A stretch of DNA of 64,000 nt from Trichodelitschia bisporula (lineage: Eukaryota > Ascomycota > Dothideomycetes > Phaeotrichales > Phaeotrichaceae): assembly GCA_010356995.1 (NCBI GenBank), contig ML996691.1, positions 407,299 through 471,298 of the forward strand, read 5' to 3'. Position numbers and translations under genes: made by a program. This document shows, one piece after another, positions 44,238 through 56,586 of this stretch; the first letter of the stretch is position 1; the number at the start of each line of letters is the position of its first letter. A model generated the notes under the pieces. It did not search any database and was not told where the DNA came from. It saw only the letters and a list, made by a program, of their open reading frames with translations.

Positions 44238-45465
44238 TTACGACTTGCTCCTGACGTACCTCATGTCTATATCCACATCCCGAATCAGTCCATGCTTTGC
44301 AAAATGCGTCACCAACCCCTCATCCCCATCCTCATGCTGCGCATGTCCGAGCCCAATTCGATCCAGCGAATCACGCAGCACAAGCTCATAATACCCCGTC
44401 GCAAAAAAGGTTGCGGGAATGTTGACGAACATGCCGATCCACCAGTAATTCTTGTACGAGAAGGCATTTCGGCCGTAGAACATCGCTGCCACGAGACGGC
44501 ATCCGAGGTCGCGCGCGAGGTTGGTGCTGATGGAGAAGGAAGAGAAGCCCCATACCATGCACGCGTAGGCAATGCCGATGATGAAGGGCGCGGCGGATGG
44601 TGTCACGAAGGGGTTGGCCGGGTCGAGGACTGCCCAGATTACGAGTCCCTGGGGAGTTAGTAGTGGTAATGATAGGGGCTGAAAAGCTTACGATGAAGGA
44701 GGCGACGAAGAATTCGACGAGGAAGACCCATCCTGGCCCATTTCCGCTTGGCTGCCAGTAGGTGATAAACACGCTTGCCGGCCCGGTGGCAATGGCACCG
44801 TCTATTCCAGATCCCGCAAGGTCGTGGCTGAGAGAGGCCATTTGCTCATGATACTGCGCCATGAGAACCAGTCCGGCCGCAAAAGCTCCGAATATCTGGG
44901 CCATGATGTAAAATGGAGCTTTTCTCCATGGAAACCCTTGCCAGGTTGCGAAGCAAAGTGTGATGGCCTGGATGGCCATGTAAGAATGGTGACCGCGTAC
45001 TGGTAAAAGGGATACTGACCGGGTTGAAGTGGCCTCCTGACGTTGAGGCGCAAGTGATGATAGCCAGCGCAATGCCAAAGCAGTATGCCAGCCCGATGGT
45101 GAGCGAAGAGCCAAACGCTGGGTTGCCTTTTTCGACCGTGAACGCAGCTGTCGCTGCAATGCCCGGGTAAACTGTGTCGACATATCAGCGGTCGCAATCG
45201 GTCAAATGGTGCATGTTCGCAACGTACCGTAAAAGAAGACGCCGGTAGCTTCAGCGGCCATCTCCCTCAGTAGCCTAGGTCTTGCAAATTCAAAGTCTAG
45301 CCGACGTTGAGATATCGGTCTGGCTGTGCCCACATGGCGAGTAAGGTGCCTTTGGAGGACTTGTGTCGTTCCAAGCTCAATGTCTTGAGTGTTCAGACGG
45401 TGAAGGTCGGACATATTCGAGACTTGGGGACTTTTACGGCCCATCAGAATGGTGTGCACTCGCAA
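44238..45465 (-). CDS. Aquaporin / major intrinsic protein with a non-canonical second NPA box
   Basis: Membrane channel for water or small neutral solutes. Exons 45465-45228, 45171-45020, 44967-44692 and 44648-44238 give 358 residues. Six hydrophobic segments are visible after an ~75-residue polar N-terminus. The first pore motif is GGHFNPAITLCFA, a normal NPA rebuilt across the 52-nt intron 44968-45019. The second is SISTNLARDLGCR, where NLA replaces NPA and the following Arg is kept. This pattern occurs in a fungal-specific MIP group. Other introns are 45172-45227 (56 nt) and 44649-44691 (43 nt). The start at 45465 is the first in-frame ATG; later ones at 45444 and 45414 are possible. Transport selectivity is unknown. 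Confidence 0.86.
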
Positions 45466-48128
45466 CTAGAAGAATAAGACGTCAAAATGAGCGACAATAA
45501 GCTTTATCCCGAGTCAGACAGCTTGCCATCACTTCTTGTAGAGAGTCGTGCAAGGTGCAAAATCGGAGTTGCGAACAGCATAATTCTCACTGGACCACAT
45601 TGAGTATTTCAGTCGATGCCAGAAGATCGGTGAGCCCTGAACACGGTCAATGCCTCGCATACATGAATGAACGGCAAGACTAGCCCTCGCAAATTGACAG
45701 TCGGCTGTGTATGGTCCTGAAAGGAGGAGCTCACTCCGTCAAAAGGAGCCGATGTCCTATCAAGCAGCGAGCTCGGGTGAAGATGATGCCGGTGCTCAAG
45801 GTACAGCCTGTCTTCGCAATATCAAGGTTTGCAGCTAACAGGATATCAGCGACAGCAAGAGCCAGAATCGCACACGTTCTAGAGTCAGATGCCGCCTACT
45901 ATTGCATACCAGCCACCACTACTCATAGCATGGTGCCCAAGAGGGAAGAAGCAGACGGTCCGACAGCCGAGCATCCTCGGGCATATGAGACACAGCGTAT
46001 TTATACTGGAACAGTATACCTGAATGCTTCATGCTGTACCTGCAATTTCACTGCTTCGTAGTCCTAAGTCCTGTGGGCGGTAAACTGTTGGAAGACTCTG
46101 CAGAGAAAGCTGAATGAACCAAAATGTGGCTGGTACTCTCGGGAGCGCGTCGGATCACGGAACCTGCTATGGAGGTAGGCCCCAATCGGATAAAAAAATC
46201 ACGAGCTCATCCGGTCGGAACATATTATTTTGTCAGGTACCATCGTTCTAAAGCAAGGGGGAGCATATAATAGCCAATAGTTATCAGATAGTGGTGTGCA
46301 GGCCCGCCCGCCCATATGTTTCGGCGATATTAAACCGTTCGGCTGTGACAGTGAGGAATCGCCCCTAATAATGCGATAGGCCCGAATGCGTTCGGGAGCA
46401 TGTGTCTATATTTCCTCATAATTGGCCTGAATCATCAGTGCTTTCCTGGAGTTTTGCATTGGGACGTAAAACGGATTGGGCAATACTCGCGTTGGTTGTG
46501 GAGAGGTAGTTCTACATGATCAGGCCTAGCGAAGCTGCCAACGTCTTCTATGGAACGCAGCCGGAGAGGCTATGCTATGAGTAAAAGGGGCTGAGATGTC
46601 AACCTTCACCCCGAACACCTGAACTGAGGTAGGCAGGGACATTTAAAAACGCAAGCGGCCCCGGTAGAACTGAGGAGCGCACTTCGAAAGAAAGGACTAG
46701 ACAGATGTACTTAGCAGCTTAAGAAGCAGCTCCTTGACAGATAACATACAGCACAACTAATTCACTCACTCCGCATGAGCTTCCTGTTACCCTCAACTGA
46801 CATGAGATTGTGCGGGAGCTCGGGGAGGGAACGGAGAAGGTATTTGAACCGCGTGAGCTGTGATTGATACCTCACAACATCTCGAGGGAGCTGGGGACGC
46901 GACTCGATGACATAATCTCTTAGTCTGCTTGGCACTGGGCGATATTTGAGACAAGGGTAACTGAACCTCAACAGTATCCGGTGACGACGAGCTCGGTGCC
47001 GGCCATCATCACTGGACACTGCTCTGAAGCGCTGGGATGTGGACTTCACCGGCTACCAGCATAAGACGCGATAAAGTACTCCTAAAGATGTATCATGCTC
47101 GACTCGTTCGTCCGGTCCAAGAAACCAGTCCTTGAAGGCCAGCAAGTCTACATTCTTTGATCATGTTGCTTTAAAGACAGAAGTCATGACAACTAACTGT
47201 ACTATACTAGTCACTGTTCACAGCCAGTTGTGGTCGATCACTGGCAAGTCCGAGTAGGGGGATTGGCCGCAATCGGCAAGCCGCCTTCCATTGCGCTCAA
47301 GAGCTTAGCCGGGCGTATTCAACCACCTCCAATCGCTTTACTGAAGTCATTTCCAGCTGGAGACTGGTCCCTCAGCCCCGATGATGAGCCACCGATCATC
47401 CGAAAGCAGTCTGTCCGTGGCTAGCAAGGCTGATGTGGCACGCTTGCTCCTTAACACGCCCACTAGGAGACGAAGCCCCCGCCCCCCGGCTCTCTTGCCC
47501 CGCAAATGAGGATCACGGAACTCTTTAATACCAAACCGTAAATTTCTGCTACGTAACGCGCATCCAGCCTTGAACGGGCGATTGTGGACGAACTAAGCAG
47601 ACCGTTAACCCCCACCAAGTTCTCAAAAATCACCAGCCACCTATGAGGAAGCCAAACGCGGGCACAGCACCCAACGAACCGGACGAGCAGCCATATGCCC
47701 GGACCTCCACCCCAAGAAAACGCTCCGAAACCGGAAATAACCGCCAGCGCCTGCACATCGTTCCCGCCAACCCTTTCGCGATCACCTCTCCCGCCGATGA
47801 GACGCCACGCCACAGAAGCAACCAGGAACCTACGGGCCGAGCCGCCCGGCTTGCCCGGAATAGGCCCTGGCGGATGCAGCGCCACGTGTACAGCGGAGGC
47901 GGCTGAAACGACAATGGAGGGGGTGGAGCGGAGCGGAAATTTAATCTCAACGTCAACCGTTTGATCGAAATCCGCTTGAACGACCGCCCACCAAATTTTG
48001 TGCTTAAAACAAGACCAGAAGCAGTGGAAATCGAAGATGGGAAATGTACATGTCAAGATACAAGAAAATGAAGGGAAATTTCTGTAAATCGGCCGTCCGC
48101 CAAACTTTTGGGCTGAGAATCTGCACGT
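45466..48128. other. Gene-poor interval, no gene supported
   Basis: About 2.7 kb between the aquaporin start and the KxDL gene end. ORFs at 45711-46061, 46762-47049 and 47463-48056 show no family resemblance or splice-supported extension. No repeat of note was seen. Confidence 0.5.
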
Positions 48129-48827
48129 TTAGTAGTCGACTGGAGCGGGATACCGCTGTTGCGCCATTGCGTATTCGGCTGCGTAATTGCGCGCTGCACG
48201 CTCGTTCATTGCACTGAGAAAATAAGTTAGCTATTTGCTTCGCTATTTCCCCGCGAGAGCAGAGAGCAGGGTGAAGACTCACGCGACACGCTTTTGCGTC
48301 CAGTCAAGGTCCTGTTGGACCTCCTTCGCCGCTTTCATGCCCTCCGCGAAGGTGGCCTGCATCGCTGCAAGTCGGCTCTGCGCCAATGCCTGGAGCTCCT
48401 GAAGCTCCCGTGTCTTGGCGTTCAATTGACCGGATCTGCGGTTGTCAGCGGGGGCTGCCATTTGCAAAATAGGAATGATCAAAACTCACGTTTGCGCCTG
48501 TTGAACCAGCGCGCGGTCGAGCGGGAGCGGATTGAAGGCCGTAGACAGACGCTCACCCATGTAGTCGAACATATCGACCGTTGATGCCCCAGTCGATGAC
48601 GCTTCGTACTCACTCGCGCTGCCCGCGTAGCTGCTTGACGTGGCAGACGGGTCATATGAAGCTACCCCTGAGTGGGTGCTGACGCTCTGAGGAGCTTCAG
48701 GAGGAGACATCGGCATCTGGCCATAGGCGGAGTAGTGAGGGTTGGCATAATGACCGGGCTTCTGGGGCATGTTGATCGGCTGCGATGCAGCGGGTTGGTA
48801 GTAATAAGAATGAGTAGTGGAGGCCAT
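48129..48827 (-). CDS. KxDL-domain protein, BLOC-1 subunit Kxd1-like
   Basis: Small coiled-coil protein of the BLOC-1-related complex that acts on endosomal/vacuolar membranes. Exons 48827-48490, 48435-48283 and 48213-48129 give 191 residues. The N-terminal ~80 residues are Tyr/Pro/Ser/Gln-rich and disordered. The conserved part begins DMFDYMGERLSTAFNPLPLD, runs through a Leu/Ala/Gln-rich helix (TRELQELQALAQSRLAAMQA) and ends in VQQDLDWTQKRV, which carries the K-x-D-L-like signature of the family (Gln-Asp-Leu-Asp-Trp here). The C-terminus is a short charged tail. Introns are 54 nt (48436-48489) and 69 nt (48214-48282). The family is recognised by motif; the role is inferred from yeast and animal homologues. 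Confidence 0.82.
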
Positions 48828-51800
48828 GATGAATGCTGTGAGGATTGATAAAGGTCAAGAGACTTGGTCAAGCAAAGGGGCAATGGGTAATAGAAGAGAT
48901 GCTCTGTATGAGAACAAGTCAAGGCGAGATGGGATGGGAAGGGGTGATCGGGTGTTTGCTGAGTGAGGCTAACGATGTTTGTGTAAGTATAACACTTTGA
49001 GAGTTTGTAATTGAAGAGAAGAAAGGAAATCAAGAGCAACCCCATCATCAATGGCCTTTTTATACCTCATCTTCCCATGTCATGAACGTGATTTCGGTAT
49101 GGAATCATGTTTATCCCGTCCAGGTTTCCAGATGCCATGCCGTAAGACTACGCGAGCAGCGGTGATGGAGATGCATATCCCGCCGACCAGTTGACTTGCT
49201 CCGCCGGGGGTGAGTGGGATGGATGGAGGTGTTAGATGAGGGTCGAGGCCAGCCGAAGACACCAGTGGGGAGATACCGGCCTCGTCCTGCTCATCTTTCA
49301 GCCTTGGGAAGGGGGTGGAGGCGGAGCATCATTGGCGGACAACGGTGCGGGATAGTCCATTGCTTGAGCATTAGGCACGGCAGGCGCGTCAGCAGGACAC
49401 GGCGGCATCAGTGGGCTGAGTATGAGAGCGGAGCGGGGGGAGGGGTAGGGTGGGAGGCGACAGCGGGATAGTGATCGATGTGGGAACATTGGACGAGAGA
49501 GGAAACACCATGGCCGATGACAGAAGGCAGTGCCGTCATTGCTGCATGAGAGGGGAACAGAAAGGCCGCAGCGTCCGTTTGTTGTCCAGGATGAACAGGC
49601 AAGTCGGTGTGGCACATCAGTTCGGAAGGAGGTAGTTAACTCGAATTGAGTTACCAGTCCAATGAGAGATTGATGGGGACGAGAAAGAGAGTGAGGGGGA
49701 GGCAAAATGATTAGGCCAAATCGCAATTGCCGTAAGCGGCGCAAGAGAATCCTGCTGGGTATCGCGATACATCGGCGCGGGGTGTGTAACTTGGGTAAGG
49801 CAGAGCGGGGGGCATCAAGGGAATTTTCGACAACGGGGTTTCAAAAGCATCGAAGGCTAACAACAAGATCCAGCGTCCAGGTCGACGACAGCGCAGCTCA
49901 CAGACATGGATCAAGGGATCTCCTTGGATGTGGTGCAGATGCGATGCTCTGCTGTCGCCTGTCGGGGCCGTAGTTGATGCGTTGGCACTATGGTAGTCGC
50001 TCTCTGCACCCGGGTGCTGAGCCTAACCCGGTGCCAGTCGGCATCTAGTCCCGGTTGGCGGCGCGCAGACAGAGACGGTCATTAGGGTCCAGTGGCGAAT
50101 GGAAGCCGAGCTCTCTCTAAGCTTTGCAGCTGACCGGTGACCGGTGCGGGGCGAGATTTTGAATGAGGGGAGAAGGCAGAAGAATTGGAGATCTCCCGGA
50201 AGACCTTTTCTGTTTGGTGGGGGAGGGGGGAATTGAAGATTCGCTGCGTTCGCAAGAGGTCAAAAATGCTTGCCGGGGATGACGGAGGCACTGAGGGGTC
50301 AGGGCGGTGAGGAGGGCCATTATTGGCTGGAGAGCTGAATGGCTGACTTCTGGACTTCAACCCCCACCACCAAGACTGCCCAAGCCCCGCGTGGTCTCCA
50401 AGGTCGGGAGGCCGTAGGCCCGGGAAGGCCTTGAGACAAAGATTGGGAGACGTGGGGGACGAGGGGGAGCTGGGGGAGCTGGGGAGGAGGAGAGCGGGGA
50501 GGGAAACCGTTGGAACGTCGGCCAACACCCATATCTCCGCCAACTCTAACGACCTTCCATGCACCACTACCCTAACAACCCCATCCCCCCTCCCCTACCC
50601 CCCTTCCACAACCGCTTTCTGTCGCACAGCAGTCCGTAGCCTCTGGTCTTCCCCCGCTCTCCCACCACAAGGCATGGCCTTTGTCAGGCATCCACCAAGA
50701 GCGTGAAACGTTGCACTTGCAATAGACCCTCAATTGTCTGCTTAAGAAGCTATGTCGGCTTGCAGTCCTCTCCGCAGATACGCTCTGGCCTTATGATCCG
50801 CAACTTCGGCGAGATGGCTACCCATCAGTTGCAGGCCGCTGCCCTACCTGGCCTTCCCGTCCGATCGCCGCCGGGGAAGACGCGGTGACTGAGGCGGGTA
50901 GCAGCAGATGCTGCAAGGGGCGGCGACGGCCCTCTTTTACCGCATTGCAGCTATTTCGTAGTTCACGCTTTGCGGCCAGGCTATCCTTTTCACCGCGCCA
51001 GGCAAAAATTGGGCAACGTCGATCGTCTGAGAACTTTATCTTGGCCCTTGCGTCAGCTTGACTGTTCGGCGCTGGTGGTGGTCGGCCATTTGCTCCCTGA
51101 GCAGAGTTGGGATGTTCCTCTTGGCGATATCTCGAGCGTTTTCCTCGAACCCGGGATGCAATGTATCATGCACATGCTAAAATAGATGGTGCAACGTCTG
51201 GAAAGACGCCGTGCGGATAATGCGCGGCTCTGAAATCGCCCCACCGTGCTCCGTGTGCTGCATGTAACGAGAGAAAGCCGAAGCTAAGGACCGGCTTTGT
51301 GGATGGGGATCCGCCGTTATGGGTCTTTTCCGATGGTGGCTGCGAGGTGGGTCGTGCAAATGCTTTATCCATCGGGGATTCGGTTACAACTTCTGCAGCG
51401 CTAGACTCCTAACCGAGAAGCTCGACTACTTGAGGGTGGAGCCAAATGGAAGCGATATCATTGCAGGATGGATCTCCGGGGCCGCTTGTCATTCAAACGG
51501 TGTCGTAGCGTCAATTGGACTTCCATGCCTCAGGTCCAATAACTTTGCAGAATGTGTCGTAGTGTTCAACCTGGAGGAGCGGGAACTGTTCAGCCGGGGT
51601 TTATCATGTGTACGTACAGATGCTTGGCTATGGGAGAGACGGTCACTACTCTAGAGGTCAAGTCTGGAGACTGAAAGAGCACAAAAGCGACGTCATTGAT
51701 TCCAAGCCGCCTCAGCAGCGCCCCAGTGGCTAAAAAGACCCCGATTCGTTAAGGCAACCCAAACCCCAGCTCCGGCCCAAAGGTAGAAATGCCAGCAACA

Positions 51801-52135
51801 TGCACCAACTCCATACGCGATATACGCATCGGATTCTGTCGAAGGTTGCAACACCGCCCTCCGCCGTCATAGCGAATGGGAGAGAGAGAGGAGCGTGAAG
51901 GGGGTGAACTTGGTCGAGGAGCGACGGTGAGTTCGTGCTACGGAATGATACCATCATAGAAGTAGCATGTATCAGTTAAAGCCATGAGATGAAGTCGGTT
52001 TCGGAATCGAATCGACATCGAGATCGCCATGCTGCATCACTGTTGCTTTACAGAATGCCTTTATCCTGTTCGTGTCAGTTGAAAGACCTCAGAGGCATAG
52101 AAGCAAGGTAATACTTGAGGGCGCAACCATTCGAG
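48828..52135. other. Gene-poor interval, no gene supported
   Basis: About 3.3 kb. Several short ORFs overlap on both strands (for example 49298-49744 minus and 50082-50567 minus), in Pro/Ser-rich GC-biased sequence, but none has a recognisable domain or a consistent splice model. No transposon ends or RNA gene were recognised. Confidence 0.5.
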
Positions 52136-52737
52136 CTAATAGCCATGTTCCTCGAGCTCCGCTGCTGCAAGATGCCATGTCTCCTTGAAGACCCAATGCA
52201 TCCGCTTCACTTACTGGTCCCTTTCGTCCAAGGATCTTCAACGAAACTTGGCATAAAGTAGGCCAAATCTCCTCTCGCGTCAGGTACACCTCTTCTCAGA
52301 GCTTGGAGGTCATCTCGGGTAAGTTGGTCTAGAGTTTTGCCTTCTGGGCCAGAGGGTAGAGGTTCAACGCCATCAAGCTCGTGGAGTGCGTTGTCCAGTT
52401 TGCTGATTCTGGGCTGGCGCTCGACATCGTGACCGGATTTGACATCATTCTGAGGGGGTACATGGTGGAATGGAAGAGGGTGTTCTGTGACCGAGCCAGG
52501 CTCGGGACGTCTGTTGCGTCGTTCTGTTACGTCTCCGATGGGGGTGATGTTACTCCCGGTAGGTGTCGGATGAAGTCGACGATTTTTTGGCTCCGTCTCA
52601 TCTCTTCCACGGCTGGGAGATTCTTTTCCGGGAGAGCTTCCTTGCCCAATGCGCTTTCGTTTATTCGCTCCCAGTTGCTGACCGAATGAGGAGAAGCCCA
52701 TGGCGGCAGACATTTCCGGATCCATACCTTCGTCCAT
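52136..52737 (-). CDS. Small conserved fungal protein of unknown function
   Basis: I do not recognise a named family. The chosen start at 52737 gives MDEGMDPEMSAAMGFSSFG, which resembles a short N-terminal motif seen in small fungal nuclear proteins, followed by a basic KRKR. The middle is charged and disordered. The C-terminal part has LDQLTRDDLQALRRGVPDAR and DLAYFMPSFVEDPW, which look like a conserved tail. A consensus donor GTAAGT lies at the 3' end; the 50-nt intron 52165-52214 would replace the last two residues with AELEEHGY and stop at 52136. Without splicing the frame stops at 52207. The two versions differ only in the last few residues. The frame is open upstream to 52980 but without similarity. 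Confidence 0.55.
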
Positions 52738-53166
52738 CTCAGAGGCCGAAGATGATACTTCCTTGTCGTCACAATAAGGTGAGTGTTTAGACAAATGCCG
52801 AGGTTGAAGGTGGAAGATGGGATTGTTGCAAGCCCGCAAACGAATGTTGTCAGAGGTCAGAGGTAGAGCAGCTAGGGGCCATGCATGGCCACCCGAAAAT
52901 GTCGCGGCCGCCCCTGTCCGAAAGAACGCTCGGGCAGGCCAGCCACGACTTTCTGGGTGGCCCAAGGGCTTATGAGTCACGTGCTTGAATTCTCAATAAG
53001 GACTGGAAAAGTAGTTGCTCAGCCGTCATTAGGTCAGGATGGCTCAAGTACTCCAGATCTCACGGTGGAGTGCAACACATACTGAACAAGTTGAATACAT
53101 TCTTCAAATATCATTTCCCGAATTGCACGTCATCCCCGGTTCACTGCGACAGCTTCCTATTCAAAT
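52738..53166. other. Intergenic
   Basis: This 429 bp stretch lies between the small unknown gene start and the Ayg1-like gene end. No other feature is seen. Confidence 0.5.
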
Positions 53167-54821
53167 TCAAGGGTACTGGGCCTTGAATGGGAGTGTGGAC
53201 ATCTGAGCTCCGATATTCCCATCAATGCCGAAGAGCTTATAGATCCAGTTCAATATGATAAAGAATGACTCAGGCTCACCCATGTGCTTCAAGCCCGGGA
53301 CGAATCTACGCGGTGGTCAGTTGATATCCCAGGCGGAGTTTAGGATGGGAAGCAAGGCTGAACGACATACCGCGCTTCCTTCGGCGGACCGTGCTGCAGA
53401 GCAAGATAGCAGTCATCGATGGGGAAGATCTCATCTTCAGTTCCCTACGAGGGAGTTAGCATAGAATGGAAAGTGTAAGGTCCAGCTCACGTTGACTAGC
53501 AGAAGCCTGGCACATAGCTTTCTGTCCAGAGTACCATCCTTCAGCAAGGAAAACTTGTCCGATGCCTCTTTTTTGAACGTTTCGATGTCCGTTCCGTAGC
53601 CAAACTTCAAGGCCAAAGTGTTGCAAAGTCTGCGATAGATGAGTTCTGTGTCCGACTTATGCGAGATACTCCGAGGTGACTCACGGGAATGGATACTCAA
53701 GGTGGTTGACCTCGTTCAGCCACTCGGGATCGAACATGTGGTGCACCCCGCCGCCGAGATTCACTGCACCGGCCAAGCGGTCGTGATGGGTGTAGGCCAG
53801 CCTTGTGGAATAGTACCCTCCAGTTGAGAAGCCCCAGGTGCAGAGCCTCTTCGCGTCGATGCGATCTTGAGTGTCGATCCAGTCAAAGAGACTGGAGAAG
53901 ACCCGATCCGGGCTCTTAATATCCTTTGGTGAGGCAGGAGAATCTCCGGTACCTGGAATCTCGAGTATGATGACACCCACCCCGAGCCTCCGCCAGCCTT
54001 CTGCCCATACACAAAGCTCGGTGCGGTACCCGTCGAGGCCGGTGATGATCATCACCACTGGAGCTGGGTTCTCCTTCGTAGCACTGTCGGGTAGCTGATG
54101 GAACACGGGGACAAAGTCACCCTCGCCATCAATGCCGTGGGTGTGAGGAACGAGAACTTCGTGTACGGGGCTGAAGCCTCCAACCTCGCCCTTAAGCCTG
54201 CACCGTTATGGTTAACTTAGAGATCCTTGTGGGGTTTGATAGGACCGGACAGACTTGAGACCCTTGAGAACAACTTCCTTACACTTCTCCCAACCCTGCT
54301 TCATGTTTGGAGAGAAAATTGCCGGGAAGCGGGACATGCGATAGACAGCGGATGAGCGCCTAGTTGTGATGAGCCATTTGCAGCTACACCACACGGAGTC
54401 CGTACAGGTAGTATTCCGCCGCCTGGGCTTTGTCTCCAGCCTTCTCGGCCTCTTCCGCCTTCGCTTCAAGCTCCCTAGCCTTGGGGAAGTAGACTTTCGG
54501 GTACTCGTTCCAGTCATAAGGCTCCTTGAAGTCCAACTATATATGGTTTAGCCGGCAGAGCTATTGGCTTGGGATGTCAGGATGTTGCACCTTTTCCATC
54601 TCGTCAACTATGGGCTCAAAGTCCTTTGCCGCACCGAACATGAAAGGATAGACGCCCATAGCGGCCTGTGCATGGTATCAGTCTCCAGTGTTGAGAGAGC
54701 GAGACATGGGACTGACGGGCTTCTTCCATTTTGTCTCCCACAGCTGCTTGAAGTTCTCATGGTGCGGGGCAACTTCCTTCAGCTTCGACTGAATGAAAAA
54801 CTGGCCACCTGGGGCTGCCAT
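53167..54821 (-). CDS. Ayg1-like alpha/beta hydrolase
   Basis: Alpha/beta hydrolase related to Aspergillus fumigatus Ayg1, which shortens a polyketide during DHN-melanin synthesis. Eight exons: 54821-54717, 54665-54591, 54536-54406, 54359-54255, 54197-53685, 53629-53491, 53444-53371 and 53305-53167; they sum to 1281 nt (426 residues) with all joins in frame. Family blocks are FKQLWETKWKKP, GVYPFMFGAAKDFEPI, EPYDWNEYP, VYRMSRFPAIFSPN, VVMIITGLDGYRTE, VIILEIPGTGDSPASP, the nucleophile elbow CTWGFSTGGYYSTRL (GxSxG), DEIFPIDDCY and GLKHMGEPESF with the likely catalytic His. Introns are 46-65 nt. The intron at 54198-54254 uses a weaker donor (GTCTGT). No polyketide synthase or other melanin gene is nearby, so a role in melanin is uncertain. 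Confidence 0.9.
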
Positions 54822-55205
54822 CTTGTACAGCGGTGGCGCGGTCGTGAATGCTGGTGTTTTCTGGCAAGTGAAGGGAAGGTGGGGTCCTTTCAATGACCCA
54901 GGCAGGAGGTTTTGCTATGTATGTACGTCGAAATCCACTAATAACCGCTGCGCGCTACTCTAGGGGCCTGAAGGCTGGGGTGCAGCTCCAATGCCGCTTG
55001 GTGTTTGGTCTTGCGAATCATCGGGCGTTCTGCTGAAACTGACATCCAGGTCCGGGCCATGCGGGGTCCCGAGCACCAAGTGCTGAAGCAACTACGGGAA
55101 CCCCTCCAAGCCATTCCAAAACAGCATTACTACGTATAACGAGGTCAGAAGCAAGTTTTCTAGTTCTAGTTCTAGGCAATATAAAGGAGCCGACGGTCAA
55201 GGTCT
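54822..55205. other. Intergenic (Ayg1-like promoter)
   Basis: This 384 bp region is upstream of the Ayg1-like gene and downstream of the acetyltransferase. No motif is recognised. Confidence 0.5.
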
Positions 55206-55989
55206 TTACCAGACCCTCACTTTCTCCGTGTCATAGCCTCTTCGACCCTTGCACGCATTCCTTGTTGCCAATCGTCCCCAGTACATACTGAAAACAACAG
55301 TATCTCTGCCCAGATCGTGCTCGGAGCATCCGGGAGGTAGCGCTCGGCCGTTTCCCACTTTGCCCATTTGTATCGCGTTAGGGAAAACAAAGTGCCACCG
55401 AAGGAGGCCTTCTTGATGAAATCCCAATCTTTCCGCCACACGAATGGACGCGGCATTCATTGAACTCACTTGCCACACGACGCGCCGCAGATCCAGACCG
55501 CCATCGATGGGGCTGTTCAAAGCAAACTGCAGCATTAACCCAGCAGCGTTGGTAGTGACATGTGTGCGATGAAACGGCGGGAGAATCACAATACAGCCGA
55601 TCTCGGTCGACATATGGGCGGCTGATGTATTCAAGAAGCTTATCATGCCGGCCAATTCGCCTTCGTCGTCTTCAGCCGATGCTTGTCTGGTCTTGTCGAT
55701 AACGGCATATGTAAACCATCCTGGGTCTTGTAGCGTTGTCTTTTCGAGGAGCTGCTCTATAAATTCCTCTTTCCTCACAAACGGCCCTGTCGGCATGTGG
55801 ACGTACAGCTCTGGGTGCGAAACCGTCTGGGTGAAGTATGCATCAGCATGGCGATCAGCCTGCCGACTGTTAGCAAGTCAATAGTGATGTCTTAGGATAC
55901 TGGAGAAGACATGCGGTGAAAGGCAATAGTTTGACTTTGTCGTTCGCGATGGTGCGGATAGGAAACGGAAAGCTGGGCTTTGGAGACAT
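55206..55989 (-). CDS. GNAT-family N-acetyltransferase (RimJ/RimL-like)
   Basis: Acetyl-CoA-dependent acetyltransferase of unknown substrate. Exons 55989-55915 and 55859-55206 give 242 residues. The start MSPKPSFPFPIRTIANDKVK leads into KLLPFT|ADRHADAYFTQT, the usual N-terminal strand and helix. The fold continues with GELAGMISFLN, IGCIVILPPFHRTHV (acetyl-CoA strand), RRVVWQVSSMNAASIRVAERLGFHQEG (the typical W-x-x-x-x-x-N-x-x-S-x-x-x-A-x-x-x-G-F motif) and RDTVVFSMYW. The intron 55860-55914 (55 nt) starts GCATGT rather than GT, ends CAG and has a GCTAAC branch point about 10 nt before its end. No GT donor nearby gives the right frame with a usable intron length, so a GC-AG intron is the best reading. 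Confidence 0.85.
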
Positions 55990-56586
55990 ATTGTTGTGAC
56001 GTGACTGTTGGGGCTGCGAGCTTGTTCGAGTTCTGCGTCTTTTAGCAGTCTTCATGTTGGTCGGATTTTCCTAATCTGTAACAGCCTTACGTCAGGGGCT
56101 GACGAACTCCCACAAGTGATCAATATAATGCAAGCGATATCTGTGAGTTTCTCGTGAGTTTCTCTCAGCTTTGCGACTACGACAGGGCCCACGACAGGGC
56201 CCTTTCGAGCATCGTCTGGAGCTTCCGAGCTGTCGTGCCGTAAAGACACGAAGTTCTGAGACTGAATTGATACATTTCTAAGAGTTCAACAGGAAGAGTT
56301 CTTGCCTTTCTATCTCCGTGAGATCTTCGGCTTTTCAAGGCAAACATCATCACCGCATTTGAATACATTCTCTTGCTTGCCGACAGTACATTATCTTGCT
56401 TTGCCGACAGCATATTCCACAGATCTCGCAAACGCCAGTCAACATATTGTCAGCAGCGACAGCTGAATTGTATTGGGCGAATATCTAGATACATCTCTAC
56501 GCTGCCGATGTCTCCTCGCGTGTCGTTGCGGTGTCTAAGCCAAGCCGCGCAATGCCAGGCCCGGTCGGGCTACAATGGCCAGTTCA
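55990..56586. other. Intergenic, no gene seen
   Basis: This 597 bp region lies between the acetyltransferase start and the end of the small unknown gene. Overlapping ORFs have no recognisable similarity. Confidence 0.5.

Noticed and set aside
46762-47049. 95-codon minus-strand ORF
   Set aside because: Some plausible composition but no motif, no intron-supported extension and no recognised family.
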